Shown here: positions 24,495 through 34,432 of the stretch, one piece after another
How positions within the stretch are numbered: the stretch's first letter is position 1
How the letters are laid out: every line of letters starts with the position of its first letter
Made by a program: the position numbers and the translations under genes
The notes under the pieces: generated by a model
The model's database searches: none
The model's input: only the letters and a program-made list of their open reading frames with translations
What the model was told of the DNA's origin: nothing
Origin: Thermocrinis sp.
GTDB lineage: Bacteria > Aquificota > Aquificia > Aquificales > Aquificaceae
Assembly: GCA_020833645.1 (NCBI GenBank)
Contig: JAJHRQ010000004.1
Location: forward strand, 1-64,000
Reading direction: 5' to 3'
DNA length: 64,000 nucleotides

Positions 24495-27400
24495 GACTTT
24501 ACCTCCACCTCGCAAACATCGGTAGCTCCAAAGGCGTCCCTCTTGCAAGCCTCTAAGGGAACCACCTTGTAGAACTTCTCCGCAAACTCCTCAAAGTTTT
24601 CTAGGATATACTTTGCCCACTGGCTTTGGGTGTATTTGTAGTGCTTGTCTATCAGTTCCTTTAACTCTTCCCTTTCCGCCTCGGAGATGAGCCTTCTTGC
24701 CAACACGTAGGAGGTGTTGATCTTCTTTGGCAATTCTGGGTCCAACACATAGGCATAGCCTCCGGTCATGCCCGCACCAAAGTTGTAGCCCACAGAACCA
24801 AGGACAACCACTATGCCCCCAGTCATGTACTCACAGCAATGCATACCAGCTCCTTCCACAACTGCGATGGCTCCGCTGTTTCTTACTCCAAAGCGTTCTC
24901 CTGCCCTTCCCGCCGCAAAGAGTTCTCCGCCCGTTGCACCATAAAGGCACGTGTTGCCCATGATCACGTGGTTTTGGGTGTCCTCCACATCCAAAGGTTT
25001 TAGGACGATCCTTCCCCCATACATACCCTTGCCCACATAGTCGTTGGCATCGCCCAGAAGGGTCAAAGACATACCCCTGTGGTTGAAGGCACCAAAGCTC
25101 TGTCCTGCGGTGCCCACAAAGACCAAGTTTATGGTATCCTCCGGAAGTCCTTCGTCCCTGTATTTTAGGGCTATGTAGTAGGCAAGGCGCGTGGGCACGC
25201 TCCTGTCTATGTTTCTTATGGTGTATTCTCTGTAGACCTTCTGCCCTTTTTCTATGTAAGGAACAATCTCCTCCTCCAACTGCTTGGCTAAGGTGCTCCT
25301 GCGTGGGTTGTCGTTTCTTTCCACCAAACACCTGAGGGGTTTGTCCTTTGGATAGTCTTCCTTCAAAAACTCCTCAAGCTTTACCCGCTTGGAGCCGGGT
25401 ATGTGGTCAAAGCTAACAACCTCCAAGAGGTCCCGCCTTCCTATGATCTCATCCAGGCTCCTAAAGCCCATCTCCGCAAGGATCTCCCTCACCTCCCTTG
25501 CCACTGCCTTAAAGTAAGCCATCACATTTTCCACCTTGCCCTTGAACTTTTCCCTGTATTTGGGGTCTTGGGTGGCAACGCCAGTAGGACACTGATTTGT
25601 GTGGCACAACCTTGCCATTACGCACCCTTCCGCTATCATGGCAGCGGTGCCAAAGCCAAACTCCTCCGCACCCAAAAGGGCGGCAATGATCACGTCCTTG
25701 CCCGTTCTCATGCCCCCATCCACCCTCACCCTTATCTTGTCCCTCAGGTTGTTTTCCATCAAAACCCTTTGGGTTTCTGCAAGTCCGATTTCCCAGTAGT
25801 TGCCCGCGTTCTTGATGGAGCTGTAGGGGCTTGCACCGGTGCCACCTTCCGCACCACTAATCTGGACTATATCTGCGTACGCCTTGGCTACTCCTGCTGC
25901 AACTGTGCCCACTCCTGTTTCTGCCACAAGCTTTACGCACACCTTGGCTTGGGGGTTTGCCTCCTTCAGGTCGTTTATTAGCTGTGCCAAGTCCTCTATG
26001 GAGTAAATGTCGTGGTGGGGTGGGGGAGATATCAGGGTTATACCCGGCTGGGAGTACCTGAGCTTTGCGATGTATTCGCTGACCTTGTGCCCGGGCAGTT
26101 GCCCACCTTCCCCGGGCTTTGCCCCTTGGGCAATTTTAATCTCCAAATCCTTGGCAGATGCCAAGTAGGTGGGCGTTACTCCAAACCTACCGGACGCCAC
26201 CTGCTTTATGGCAGAGTTCTTTATGGTCCAGTATCTTGCTGGGTCCTCTCCACCCTCTCCTGAGTTGCTCTTCATACCAAGCCTGTTGCAAGCCTCCGCC
26301 AAAACCTCGTGGGCTTCTGGAGAGAGTGCTCCCAAGGACATGCCACCGGTGACGAACCTCTTTAGAATGCTCTCCTCGGGCTCCACCTCCTCCAAGGGAA
26401 TGGGCTGGTCTGCCTTTTTGTAAGTTAGAAGGTGTCTTATAAAGGTTGGTCTTTCTTCGTTGGCGATCCTTGAAAATTCTTTGTAATCCTGATAGTCTTT
26501 TGTTTCCAAGAACTTATGAAGTGCCCTTACCACAAAGGGCGACCAAGCGTGCCACTCTCCACCCTTGCGGAACTTCATATGTCCCCCATAGTCAAGCTGA
26601 GGCTGATCCACCTCGTATCCCGCATCGTGTCTTATCAGCAAGCTCTCTTGCACTTCAAAGATGCCATCTGCCTCCAAGGTAACGGGAGTACCCGGGAAGT
26701 ACTCTTCCACAAAATCTTTATTTAGACAAACCGTGTCAAAGATCTTTGCACCATGATAGGAGTTGAGGGTGGATATACCCATTTTGGACATGATCTTCAA
26801 AAGCCCATCCTCCAAAGCCTTCTTGTAGTTAAGAATTGCCTTCTCAAAGGGCTGCCTGATCTCTCCCTTTTGGCAGAGGTCCTTTATGGTTTGGTATGCC
26901 AAGTATGGATACACTGCGGACGCACCGTAGCCTATCAAACAGGCTATGTGATGAGGGTCCCTTGCCTCTCCCGTTTCTACTATTATGGAAACCTTGTTGG
27001 AAAGCCGTCTTTCTGATAACCATTTAAAGACTGCAGAGACAGCCAAAAGGCTTGGCACCGCCAAACGGTATTTATTTATGTTCCTGTCCGAAAGCACCAC
27101 AATCTCCGCACCCTCGCGCACCGCGGATTCCACCCTTCTGCACACAATCTCCACACCCATCCTCAGGTCGCATATGCTAACGCCCTCATACATGGCGTCG
27201 TACAAAATGTCCGTGATCCGACGCTCACCTGCCAGATCCTGAAGTTCCACAACGCAGTAGCTTCTTTCCTTGGGATAGGTCATGGGCACCCAGGCAACCT
27301 TAAAGTCCTTCTGCTCAAGGATAGCCTTAAACTCCCCTGGTAGTAAAATGGGACTCTCTATTTGAAGCCTCTTTGCGTGTTCTGGAGTTTCCTTGAGAAA

Positions 27401-28981
27401 GTTCCTCTTGTAGCCCAGGTTCATACGCAAGGACATTACCACCCTTTCCCTTATTGGGTCTATGGGTGGGTTGGTAACCTGGGCGAACCTCTGCTTGAAG
27501 TACCTGAACAAAAGCACGGGCTTTTCAGAAAGTGGTGGTATGGGCGTGTCGTCTCCCATAGAGAAGGTCAGCTCCTTTCCCTCCTCCGCCATGTAGGAAA
27601 GAACATTCTTTATCTCCTCCTGCGTGTAGCCAAAGGCTACTTGCTTTCTTATAAGCTCTTTGTCCTCTTCTATGTCAATGGCTTGACCTTTAACAAAGTC
27701 CCTTAGCCTTTTGAGGTGTCTTTCGAGCCACTCGCCGTAAGGCTTTTGGCTTGCAAGCCTTTTAAGTATTTCTTCTGTTTTTTCTATCTTTCCCTCTTTA
27801 GGGTTAACCAAAAGGGTGTCTCCGGGACCGAGCCTTCCCTTTTCCTTAATCTTTCTCCCAGAGAGGTCTATCATTCCCACCTCGGAGCCAAGGACCAGTA
27901 TGTGGTCCTCGGTAAGGATGTAGCGGGAGGGTCTAAGACCGTTTCTGTCCAAGTGGGCACCGATCACCTCCCCATCGGTGAAGGCAATGGCGGCGGGTCC
28001 ATCCCAGGGCTTCATTAAAAGGGACTGATACTCAAAGAACTGAACAACCTCCTTTGGTAGCCAGGGCACAGACTCCCAGGCGGGTGGGATGAGCATGTTT
28101 ATGGCATGTTCGGGCGAGTAGCCCGCCAAAACCAGAAGCTCAAAGACCCTGTCCAAAGAGGCAGAATCGCTTTCATCGTAAGAGACCAAAGGTTTTACAA
28201 GCTTTATACGTTCTCCAAAAAGTTCGTGTTCAAGCTCGTGTTGAAGGGCAAGCATCCAGTTTCTGTTTCCCAAAAGGGTGTTTATCTCGCCGTTATGGGC
28301 AAGGTATCTAAGGGGCTGTGCCAAGTTCCAGTTGGGAAAGGTGTTTGTAGAATATCTTTGGTGAAAGAGGCAAAACCAAGAGGTTAGCCTTTCGTCCAAG
28401 AGTTCTGGATAAAACACATCCAACTGAGGGGCCACAAGCATCCCCTTATATACCAGCTTCTTGGAAGACAAAGAGGCAAAGTAAAGCTTGTTGCCAAGCT
28501 TTTTGTCTGTTTCTATGGACCTTCTCAAAAGGTAAAGCTCCAGTTCCCTGAGGGAGGGTTCCACCTTCTCGCAATCCAAGAGGAGGTGAAAGATCTTTGG
28601 CATGACCTTTAGGGCGGACTCTCCCACCGCAGACTTATCCACGGGCACTTCCCTCCAGCCCACAAGCTTGAAGGGAGACTTTTTGATGTGCTCCTCCACC
28701 GCGGAGCGCACGTCTTCATAAAGAAAGACCGCACCCACAGCCAAATTGTCCAAAGAGCTTATGGAGAGTCCCTTTTCCTCTATGTAATCCGCAAAGAATT
28801 TCTTGGGAATTTCCAGCATAATGCCCGCACCGTCTCCAGTTTTGCCGTCTCCACCCACTGCACCCCGGTGGGTGAGGTTTTTGACCGCCTCTATACCCCA
28901 CCTAACGATCTGATGGCTTCTTTCACCCTTTGTGTGGCATACAAATCCAACTCCGCATGAATCATATTCCCACACCGTCAT
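24491..28981 (-). CDS. gltB: Glutamate synthase large subunit
   Basis: Converts glutamine plus 2-oxoglutarate to two glutamates. The 1496-residue product has an eight-residue propeptide before Cys9 (CGVGFV), the N-terminal amidotransferase nucleophile; HNGEINTL and GLRPSRY of that domain; the FMN synthase domain (VKLVAETGVGTVAAGVAKA, GGTGASP, RVDGGMRTGKDV); the 3Fe-4S cysteines C-x5-C-x4-C in EGCVMARLCHTNQC; and the C-terminal beta-helix with repeated G-G-x-G turns. GGAG precedes the ATG. The electron-supplying small subunit (gltD) is not in the window, so donor specificity is unknown. Confidence 0.97.
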   Translation of the reverse strand: MTVWEYDSCGVGFVCHTKGERSHQIVRWGIEAVKNLTHRGAVGGDGKTGDGAGIMLEIPKKFFADYIEEKGLSISSLDNLAVGAVFLYEDVRSAVEEHIKKSPFKLVGWREVPVDKSAVGESALKVMPKIFHLLLDCEKVEPSLRELELYLLRRSIETDKKLGNKLYFASLSSKKLVYKGMLVAPQLDVFYPELLDERLTSWFCLFHQRYSTNTFPNWNLAQPLRYLAHNGEINTLLGNRNWMLALQHELEHELFGERIKLVKPLVSYDESDSASLDRVFELLVLAGYSPEHAINMLIPPAWESVPWLPKEVVQFFEYQSLLMKPWDGPAAIAFTDGEVIGAHLDRNGLRPSRYILTEDHILVLGSEVGMIDLSGRKIKEKGRLGPGDTLLVNPKEGKIEKTEEILKRLASQKPYGEWLERHLKRLRDFVKGQAIDIEEDKELIRKQVAFGYTQEEIKNVLSYMAEEGKELTFSMGDDTPIPPLSEKPVLLFRYFKQRFAQVTNPPIDPIRERVVMSLRMNLGYKRNFLKETPEHAKRLQIESPILLPGEFKAILEQKDFKVAWVPMTYPKERSYCVVELQDLAGERRITDILYDAMYEGVSICDLRMGVEIVCRRVESAVREGAEIVVLSDRNINKYRLAVPSLLAVSAVFKWLSERRLSNKVSIIVETGEARDPHHIACLIGYGASAVYPYLAYQTIKDLCQKGEIRQPFEKAILNYKKALEDGLLKIMSKMGISTLNSYHGAKIFDTVCLNKDFVEEYFPGTPVTLEADGIFEVQESLLIRHDAGYEVDQPQLDYGGHMKFRKGGEWHAWSPFVVRALHKFLETKDYQDYKEFSRIANEERPTFIRHLLTYKKADQPIPLEEVEPEESILKRFVTGGMSLGALSPEAHEVLAEACNRLGMKSNSGEGGEDPARYWTIKNSAIKQVASGRFGVTPTYLASAKDLEIKIAQGAKPGEGGQLPGHKVSEYIAKLRYSQPGITLISPPPHHDIYSIEDLAQLINDLKEANPQAKVCVKLVAETGVGTVAAGVAKAYADIVQISGAEGGTGASPYSSIKNAGNYWEIGLAETQRVLMENNLRDKIRVRVDGGMRTGKDVIIAALLGAEEFGFGTAAMIAEGCVMARLCHTNQCPTGVATQDPKYREKFKGKVENVMAYFKAVAREVREILAEMGFRSLDEIIGRRDLLEVVSFDHIPGSKRVKLEEFLKEDYPKDKPLRCLVERNDNPRRSTLAKQLEEEIVPYIEKGQKVYREYTIRNIDRSVPTRLAYYIALKYRDEGLPEDTINLVFVGTAGQSFGAFNHRGMSLTLLGDANDYVGKGMYGGRIVLKPLDVEDTQNHVIMGNTCLYGATGGELFAAGRAGERFGVRNSGAIAVVEGAGMHCCEYMTGGIVVVLGSVGYNFGAGMTGGYAYVLDPELPKKINTSYVLARRLISEAEREELKELIDKHYKYTQSQWAKYILENFEEFAEKFYKVVPLEACKRDAFGATDVCEVEVKS

Positions 28982-29031
28982 CGCGCACTCCTTTAAAAAA
29001 AGAGTATAATATTTTAAACTTACACTTTAAG

Positions 29032-29562
29032 ATGGAAAAAGCGAAGTTTGGCGTGCTAACAGTATCAGATAGGGCAAGCAGAGGAGAATACGAAGACATA
29101 AGCGGAAAGTACATAATAGAGTATCTCCACGAGGTGGTTTCTTCGCCCTTTGAGGTCGTTTACCGCATAGTCCCCGACGAGAGGGAGCTCATAGAGGGTG
29201 CCCTCATACACATGGCGGATGTGGAAGGGTGCTGTTTGATACTTACCACCGGTGGCACTGGACCCGCACCAAGGGACGTAACGCCGGAGGCTACGGAGGC
29301 AGTTTGTCAAAAGATGCTTCCGGGCTTTGGTGAGCTGATGAGACAGGTCTCCCTCCAGCAGGTGCCTACCGCCATCCTCTCAAGGCAGACAGCGGGCATC
29401 CGAAACTCCACCCTGATCATAAACCTTCCCGGAAGACCTCAGTCTATAAAACTGTGCCTTGACGCAGTATTTCCTGCGGTTCCTTACTGCATAGAACTCA
29501 TTGGCGGTCCATACATAACCACCTATGAACATCGCCTAAAAGCCTTCAGACCTCAGAAGTAA
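29032..29562 (+). CDS. mogA: Molybdopterin adenylyltransferase (MogA/MoaB type)
   Basis: Adenylates molybdopterin before molybdenum insertion. The 176-residue product starts MEKAKFGVLTVSDRAS and has the family loops LTTGGTGPAPRDVTPEA, RQTAGIRNSTLIINLPGRP and the terminal EHRLKAF. The ATG at 29032 gives the conserved N-terminus; longer readings upstream overlap the divergent gltB. TATAAT lies at 29005-29010. The last 10 bp overlap the 3' end of the SAM hydrolase gene on the other strand. MogA and MoaB cannot be fully separated by eye. Confidence 0.88.
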   Translation: MEKAKFGVLTVSDRASRGEYEDISGKYIIEYLHEVVSSPFEVVYRIVPDERELIEGALIHMADVEGCCLILTTGGTGPAPRDVTPEATEAVCQKMLPGFGELMRQVSLQQVPTAILSRQTAGIRNSTLIINLPGRPQSIKLCLDAVFPAVPYCIELIGGPYITTYEHRLKAFRPQK

Positions 29563-30305
29563 AAGACAACCCTTTCCCCCAACTCCAAGTTGAAGAGTTC
29601 TCTGGCACTTGCCAGTGGGACAAAAAGCTCCATATAGCCAAAGCTACCGCACAGACTGTTTAGTTTTCCTCTTTCCCCCGCCAAAAAGTGGCTAACTACC
29701 TTTATTTCCTCTCCCCTGAAAACAGCCTTAGAGTAGCCCATGCATGGCACGTTGGTTATAGCGTTTCCATATCTGTCAAAGTATGTTAGCTTTCCCTCCA
29801 CTCTGTCCTCAAACTCCACCGCCTTCTCCCACTTGAGCAAAAACTCGTATTCTATTTTCCTGCCCACCAACTCCAAAGGCACACCCTTTGAAAGGTAACC
29901 GCAGACCGGTGCAAACACATCCCTCCCATGAAAGGTTTCGTTGACCCTCGGTAGTGTAAAGTTTTCAATCAATCTACACTCTATAGGTTTTCTTATGTCC
30001 TCCAAGGCAAGGTCAAAGAGACCGTTCATAGGACCCACAAAAAAGTAATCGCCACAACGGACAGCTACCGCCTTCCTTTGGGAGCCAACCCCCGGGTCCA
30101 CCACGCCGAGGAATATGCTACCCTTTGGAAAATACCTGTAGTGCGCCTTCAACACAAGGGCGCCTTCTGTTATGTTAAAAGGTTCTATGTGGTGGGTGAG
30201 GTCTACAAACTTTAGGGAGGGATTTATGGAAAGCATTACCCCCTTTAAAACGCCCACAAAGCCGTCCCTTTCGCCAAAATCTGTTAGCAGGACTACCAAG
30301 CTCAA
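29553..30305 (-). CDS. SAM hydroxide adenosyltransferase (DUF62 family)
   Basis: A 250-residue member of the DUF62 family, which hydrolyses S-adenosylmethionine to adenosine and methionine using hydroxide. Motifs: [60 protein letters not shown], and [13 protein letters not shown]. The TTG at 30305 gives the conserved start and overlaps the lysC stop (TTGA). Readings starting further upstream lie inside lysC and are not conserved. Confidence 0.87.
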   Translation of the reverse strand: MSLVVLLTDFGERDGFVGVLKGVMLSINPSLKFVDLTHHIEPFNITEGALVLKAHYRYFPKGSIFLGVVDPGVGSQRKAVAVRCGDYFFVGPMNGLFDLALEDIRKPIECRLIENFTLPRVNETFHGRDVFAPVCGYLSKGVPLELVGRKIEYEFLLKWEKAVEFEDRVEGKLTYFDRYGNAITNVPCMGYSKAVFRGEEIKVVSHFLAGERGKLNSLCGSFGYMELFVPLASARELFNLELGERVVFYF

Positions 30306-31540
30306 CTGTTTATAACCTGCACCTCTTCCCCTTCTTCTATAAAGGCAGAGTGTAGCTCTCTTACCGCCAACTCTCCGTATTTTTCCTCTATGAGGCACGA
30401 GATCTTTATCTCGGAGGTGGATATAGCCATTATGTTTATGTTGTTTTTAAAGAGCACCTCAAACATCTTTGCAGCGGTGCCATAAGAGCTCTTCATACCT
30501 ATGCCCACCACGGAGACCTTTGCCACATCGTCATCCCTCTCCACACCTTCTGCGCCTATCTCCTTTGCCACCCTTCTGACGATCTCCTCCGCCTTGTCCG
30601 CATCAGCCTTATTTACCGTAAAGGACAGATCCGTGTAGCCCTGATGGGACACGTTCTGAACGATCATATCCACCACTATGTGAGCATCCCCAAGGGCTTT
30701 AAAAAGGCTATAGGCTATGCCCGGTCTGTCGGGCACCCTAATCACCGTAAAACGGGACTCATTGGTGTCCAAGGTTATAGCCCTAACTTCCACCTTCTCC
30801 ATGACTTCCTCCTCCGGTACTATCCATGTTCCCTCCTCTTCAGAGAAGGAGCTTCTAACATGTATTCTAACACCGTACTTCATGGCAAACTCAATACTCC
30901 TTGCCTGCATTACCTTTGCTCCGAGAGAAGCCATTTCCAACATCTCTTCGTAGGATATGTAGGGAATCTTTTTAGGTTTGGCAACGATTCTTGGGTCTGC
31001 GGTAAAGACACCGGGCACATCGGTGTATATCTCACAGTCGCAGTTTAGGGCGTACGCCAAGGCTACTGCAGAAAGGTCAGAACCACCTCTACCGAGGGTG
31101 GTGATCTCCCAATCCTCCGAGACCCCCTGAAAACCCGCCACCACCACCGTGTATCCTTCCTCAAGGAGGTTCTTGATCCTCTGAACGCCGATCCTTTTTA
31201 TTCTTGCCTTGGTATGCACCTTGTCGGTGATTATGGGAACCTGCCATCCGCAGAGGCTAACCGCGGGCACCCCCAGCTTGTTTAAGGTGAGGGCAAAGAG
31301 GGCAATGGCTTGCTGTTCCCCGGTGCTTATGAGCATATCCACCTCCCTCTCCGAGGGAAAACGGTCTATTTGCTTGGCTAAGTTTATAAGCCTGTCCGTT
31401 TCGCCCGCCATGGCGGAAGAAACCACCACTACCCTGTAGCCCTCCTGTAGTCTTTTTATCACCCGCCTTGCAGCGTTCTCTATTCTTTCCAAACTTCCCA
31501 CCGATGTTCCGCCAAATTTCATCACCAAAGTTTTGCTCAT
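30302..31540 (-). CDS. lysC: Aspartate kinase
   Basis: First step of the aspartate-family pathway (Lys, Met, Thr). The 412-residue product has the kinase motifs [38 protein letters not shown] and [14 protein letters not shown] with the Asp-binding region. Two C-terminal ACT domains follow (about 265-335 and 345-410), the usual sites for feedback by Lys and/or Thr. No SD; TAAAAT lies 9 nt before the ATG. It is divergent from tRNA-Ser and overlaps the SAM hydrolase gene. Confidence 0.95.
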   Translation of the reverse strand: MSKTLVMKFGGTSVGSLERIENAARRVIKRLQEGYRVVVVSSAMAGETDRLINLAKQIDRFPSEREVDMLISTGEQQAIALFALTLNKLGVPAVSLCGWQVPIITDKVHTKARIKRIGVQRIKNLLEEGYTVVVAGFQGVSEDWEITTLGRGGSDLSAVALAYALNCDCEIYTDVPGVFTADPRIVAKPKKIPYISYEEMLEMASLGAKVMQARSIEFAMKYGVRIHVRSSFSEEEGTWIVPEEEVMEKVEVRAITLDTNESRFTVIRVPDRPGIAYSLFKALGDAHIVVDMIVQNVSHQGYTDLSFTVNKADADKAEEIVRRVAKEIGAEGVERDDDVAKVSVVGIGMKSSYGTAAKMFEVLFKNNINIMAISTSEIKISCLIEEKYGELAVRELHSAFIEEGEEVQVINS

Positions 31541-31549
31541 GGGACTTTT

Positions 31550-31574
31550 ATTTTAAATGAAGAAAGGTTATAAT
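31550..31574. promoter_or_regulatory. Divergent -10 elements of lysC and tRNA-Ser
   Basis: On the minus strand TAAAAT (31555-31550) lies 9 nt before the lysC ATG. On the plus strand TATAAT (31569-31574) lies 11 nt before the mature 5' end of tRNA-Ser. No clear -35 boxes are visible. The two start sites would be within about 45 bp. Confidence 0.5.
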
Positions 31575-31585
31575 ATTCCTCGTTA

Positions 31586-31675
31586 GGAGAGGTGGCCGAG
31601 AGGCCGAAGGCGGCTCCTTGCTAAGGAGTTGTAGGGTTTACAGCCCTACCGCGGGTTCGAATCCCGCCCTCTCCG
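31586..31675 (+). tRNA. tRNA-Ser (anticodon GCT)
   Basis: 90-nt class II tRNA: acceptor GGAGAGG/CCTCTCC, anticodon loop TTGCTAA (GCT) on a GCTCC/GGAGT stem, long variable arm GTAGGG/CCCTAC, T arm GCGGG-TTCGAAT-CCCGC, discriminator G31675, CCA not encoded. Its 3' end is one base from the stop codon of the ferredoxin gene on the opposite strand. Confidence 0.97.
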
Positions 31676-31676
31676 T

Positions 31677-31964
31677 TTAATCCGTTTCAAGCTCTATCTC
31701 GCAACCTTCTTTTTCTATCACAAGCTGACAGGTTAGCCTTCTGTTCTCTTCGTATTCGCCGATCCTCCAGAGGGTTTCCTCTTCCGTGTCCGAGGGCTCC
31801 GCAAGACACTCTAAGCCCTTCTTCACAGTGCAGACGCACACACCACATTGTCCGTCGGTGCATCCAAACTCTACGCCTGCCTTTTCTATCTCATGGTGCA
31901 GTTCTCCAAACCTAACACCCGCTGGAATCTCAAAAGTCTTATTGTTAATCTTCACCTTAGCCAT
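31677..31964 (-). CDS. [2Fe-2S] ferredoxin
   Basis: A 95-residue plant-type electron carrier. The cluster cysteines are visible as FGCTDGQCGVCVCTV (C-x4-C-x2-C) plus the distal Cys in RRLTCQLV. Low-potential ferredoxins feed reductive carboxylases in this kind of autotroph, but the partner is not shown by the context. No SD: TATAAAAT on the minus strand (31978-31971) ends 6 nt before the ATG. The gene ends against tRNA-Ser. Confidence 0.93.
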   Translation of the reverse strand: MAKVKINNKTFEIPAGVRFGELHHEIEKAGVEFGCTDGQCGVCVCTVKKGLECLAEPSDTEEETLWRIGEYEENRRLTCQLVIEKEGCEIELETD

Positions 31965-32022
31965 AGGGAAATTTTATACCTATTTTGGTAAGGCATGGAT
32001 GATAATAGTCAAACAGACTTAG

Positions 32023-32028
32023 TATAAT
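32023..32028 (+). promoter_or_regulatory. Putative -10 box of the restriction-modification operon
   Basis: TATAAT 13 nt before the ATG of the endonuclease gene; no SD is present in the short space between. The -35 region is weak. The divergent ferredoxin promoter lies about 45 bp to the left. Confidence 0.45.
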
Positions 32029-32041
32029 AAAGAACTGAGAT

Positions 32042-32995
32042 ATGCTAAAGCAGAACTTGAATTATTGGGAGATATCCCTGAAAAATCCCGAGCCAATAAT
32101 AGACGAGTATTACACCTTTAACAAGCTAATCGTCCAAAATCAAAATCTAATTCAAAAAGTAGAAAGACTGCGAGAGTTGATAACCACCTACTGCGTGCTT
32201 TTGGAGATTGACAGGCAAGCGTTAGGCAAGGTTTTAGATGAAATATATATGATAGCCTTACATAAGAACATACAATACACGGAGTTTATAGCCTTTTGGA
32301 AAACCTTGGACCTTTCTTATTCATCCTTCCGTCAGCTACCAGAACGGGATAGAAAGTTAATGCTACACAAAATATTAGAAGAGTATTGTGAAAAAAGGAA
32401 AAAACTATACGATGAGCTCGGATATTCGAACATTGTGGTTCAAGCCTTATACGACAGTGGAGTATCAAGAAAAAAGGGAAAAGCTGGAATAGAAAAAATC
32501 ACAAATCTAATTCTTCAGAAGTTAAAAGGTTCTCAAATATTTAGGACTATTGATGAACTGAAAGACCAGATCTTGGGATACTTCCTGCCAGATCAAAACA
32601 AAGTTCTTTTTGATAAATTTATAGCAAACTATAACATTGAATACAGATTTAGCCAGACGTATCAAGGCAAGTTGCCTGATGTTGTTTTAAAAGCAAAGGA
32701 TCACTTTTTTATCATAGAGGCGAAACACATAAACGAAACAGGAGGAGCTCAAGATAAACAAATAGCCGAGTTGATTAGCTTTATAAATCAACGGGAGCCA
32801 TTTCAAAATATACACTATGTAGCATTTCTTGACGGATTATATTTCAACTATTTTATAAATCCACCTCAAGGAAGTAAAGTGTACCAACAGAAGGAAGACA
32901 TTGAGAATTGTCTAAAGCGCAATCAGAACAACTTTTTTGTGAATACCGCAGGGTTTGTAAATCTGTTGCAGGACTTAGGTGAGGGACGATTATGA
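32042..32995 (+). CDS. Putative type II restriction endonuclease (PD-(D/E)xK)
   Basis: A 317-residue protein whose specificity family I do not recognise. A nuclease core is visible near residues 220-245: LPDVVLKAKDHFFIIEAKH, a PD...ExK signature, followed by a Gln/Glu-rich helix (AQDKQIAELISF) often seen in type II enzymes. The N-terminal 200 residues are helical and charged. It overlaps the following methyltransferase gene by 4 bp (ATGA), the classic restriction-modification pairing. Base composition is visibly more AT-rich than the neighbours and the codons favour A/T, suggesting acquisition. Nuclease role is inferred from the motif and context. Confidence 0.75.
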   Translation: MLKQNLNYWEISLKNPEPIIDEYYTFNKLIVQNQNLIQKVERLRELITTYCVLLEIDRQALGKVLDEIYMIALHKNIQYTEFIAFWKTLDLSYSSFRQLPERDRKLMLHKILEEYCEKRKKLYDELGYSNIVVQALYDSGVSRKKGKAGIEKITNLILQKLKGSQIFRTIDELKDQILGYFLPDQNKVLFDKFIANYNIEYRFSQTYQGKLPDVVLKAKDHFFIIEAKHINETGGAQDKQIAELISFINQREPFQNIHYVAFLDGLYFNYFINPPQGSKVYQQKEDIENCLKRNQNNFFVNTAGFVNLLQDLGEGRL

Positions 32996-34410
32996 AATAT
33001 AGGCATGAGGATAAAAGGAGAATATACGGAGAGCATTTAACATCCATTCAAGTATTTGAAAGGTATATCTTGCCAGAAATAAAGGATAAACTTTACAGCT
33101 ACCTTTGGGCAGACCTTTTCTGTGGAGAGGGCAACCTTATCCTACCAATTCTTAATCTTGTCCCTCCAAAGAAGAGGGAAACCTTCTTTTTGAAACACAT
33201 AATTCTTTTTGATATTCAGGAGGAGATGGTGGAAAAAGCGGTGAAAAAAGCATGCAGTTATGGAATTCCGGAGGATATAGCCCGTCAAAGGATCATGATC
33301 AGGGACACCATTAAAGACTATCCAACATTTATTCTCAACAGTGAGTTCCCAGTATTTCATATAACTAACCCACCCTACCTTTACAAAGGCTATATTGCAA
33401 AACAAAAGTCTAACAAAAGGTTATTGGAATACTTCAGCGGAGATTTTGAACCCTACCAAGACCTTTATCAGTTGGCAATGATGAACGACCTAAAGCATGG
33501 AATAAAACACATGATCTACGTTATTCCTTCAAACTTTCTTTTCGGTTCTGCTATTTCAAATAAAATTAGGGAGGACTTTCTCAAGTTCTACACAATAAAA
33601 AGGGCTTACATTTTTGAGAGAAAGATTTTTGAACATACGGGAACTAATGTATGCATATGCTTTTTTGAAAGGAAACCTGAGCCCAAAAAAGAAACTCTCA
33701 CCTTTGAAGGGATAAAAATAAACAGTGAAGAGAAAAGAAAAATCTATGTACTTGAACCTAAAAACCACTTTAGGGCGGGCAATGATTTTGATGAGTTTGT
33801 CTCTAAATACAAATCTAACAAGCCTTTAAAATTTTCCTTTTATCTAACAATGGATGAAGTGGAAAAGAATAAGGGAACGAATGAGGTTTCTGTAATAGAT
33901 GTTAGCGTTTTTGATGGCAAAGAATATGAAAAGAAAATACTGTATGTTAATGATAAACTTTATGAGAAGATAAAATCAAACATTCTCTTTGTCAGAACCC
34001 TTGATACGGGAAGGCAGGAGGGAAGGGCGGGGCTGTATATTATCAAAGATGTTTATGGAGTAGATGGGATTTTGGTTTCAAAGGAAAAATACAGAACGCA
34101 CCCAATTCAGCTCTTTTTTTCTCCATCTATCCCAGTAGATGTCCAACTACTTCTAAAAGATTACTTCAACATGGTGTTGGAATACTTTAGGACTTTAACT
34201 GATAGTGAATTTATGACAACCTACAAGTATTCAGAGAGCGAATACACAAGGAAATATTTGGGACTTTCTCAGGTAAAGGCTATAATAGAGACTTTCCCCT
34301 ATGAAAGGGATAAATTAAAGGAGCTTGCTGAGATCGTCAAAAACAAAAACGCAGAGGAGTTAATTTCTTTTATTAAAAACACGCACAGTAAGCGAAAGCT
34401 ATTACTCTAG
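32992..34410 (+). CDS. Adenine-specific DNA methyltransferase (type II, N6)
   Basis: A 472-residue DNA N6-adenine methyltransferase. Motif X-like YGEHLTS is near the N-terminus, the SAM loop (motif I) is ADLFCGEGN (about 41-49), and the catalytic motif IV is NPPY (about 124-127). The order X, I, IV with a long C-terminal region is that of the TaqI/Eco57I (gamma) group; the C-terminal half is presumably the target-recognition part. It shares the AT-rich composition of the preceding endonuclease gene and protects its site. Recognition sequence cannot be deduced here. Confidence 0.85.
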   Translation: MKYRHEDKRRIYGEHLTSIQVFERYILPEIKDKLYSYLWADLFCGEGNLILPILNLVPPKKRETFFLKHIILFDIQEEMVEKAVKKACSYGIPEDIARQRIMIRDTIKDYPTFILNSEFPVFHITNPPYLYKGYIAKQKSNKRLLEYFSGDFEPYQDLYQLAMMNDLKHGIKHMIYVIPSNFLFGSAISNKIREDFLKFYTIKRAYIFERKIFEHTGTNVCICFFERKPEPKKETLTFEGIKINSEEKRKIYVLEPKNHFRAGNDFDEFVSKYKSNKPLKFSFYLTMDEVEKNKGTNEVSVIDVSVFDGKEYEKKILYVNDKLYEKIKSNILFVRTLDTGRQEGRAGLYIIKDVYGVDGILVSKEKYRTHPIQLFFSPSIPVDVQLLLKDYFNMVLEYFRTLTDSEFMTTYKYSESEYTRKYLGLSQVKAIIETFPYERDKLKELAEIVKNKNAEELISFIKNTHSKRKLLL

Positions 34411-34418
34411 AGGTATGC

Positions 34419-34424
34419 TATAAT
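34419..34424 (+). promoter_or_regulatory. -10 box of frr (leaderless type)
   Basis: Perfect TATAAT 8 nt before the first ATG of frr, starting 9 nt after the methyltransferase stop. No SD is present, so transcription would start within about 2 nt of the ATG. Confidence 0.55.
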
Positions 34425-34432
34425 CATTAAAC

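Noticed and set aside
24831-25331. 166-codon minus-strand frame inside gltB
   Set aside because: Same strand but out of frame with the conserved gltB domains; composition (many His, Gly, Arg, Gln) is typical of an off-frame shadow.
26158-26423. Overlapping plus-strand frames opposite gltB
   Set aside because: Antisense shadows of a conserved 1496-residue protein; no SD, no family resemblance.
28930-29031. N-terminal extension of mogA
   Set aside because: Overlaps the divergent gltB start and encodes an unconserved stretch; the family start MEKAKFGVLTVSD begins at 29032.
30306-30398. Arg-rich N-terminal extension of the DUF62 gene
   Set aside because: It is the lysC 3' end read in another frame; the conserved sequence starts at the TTG overlapping the lysC stop.
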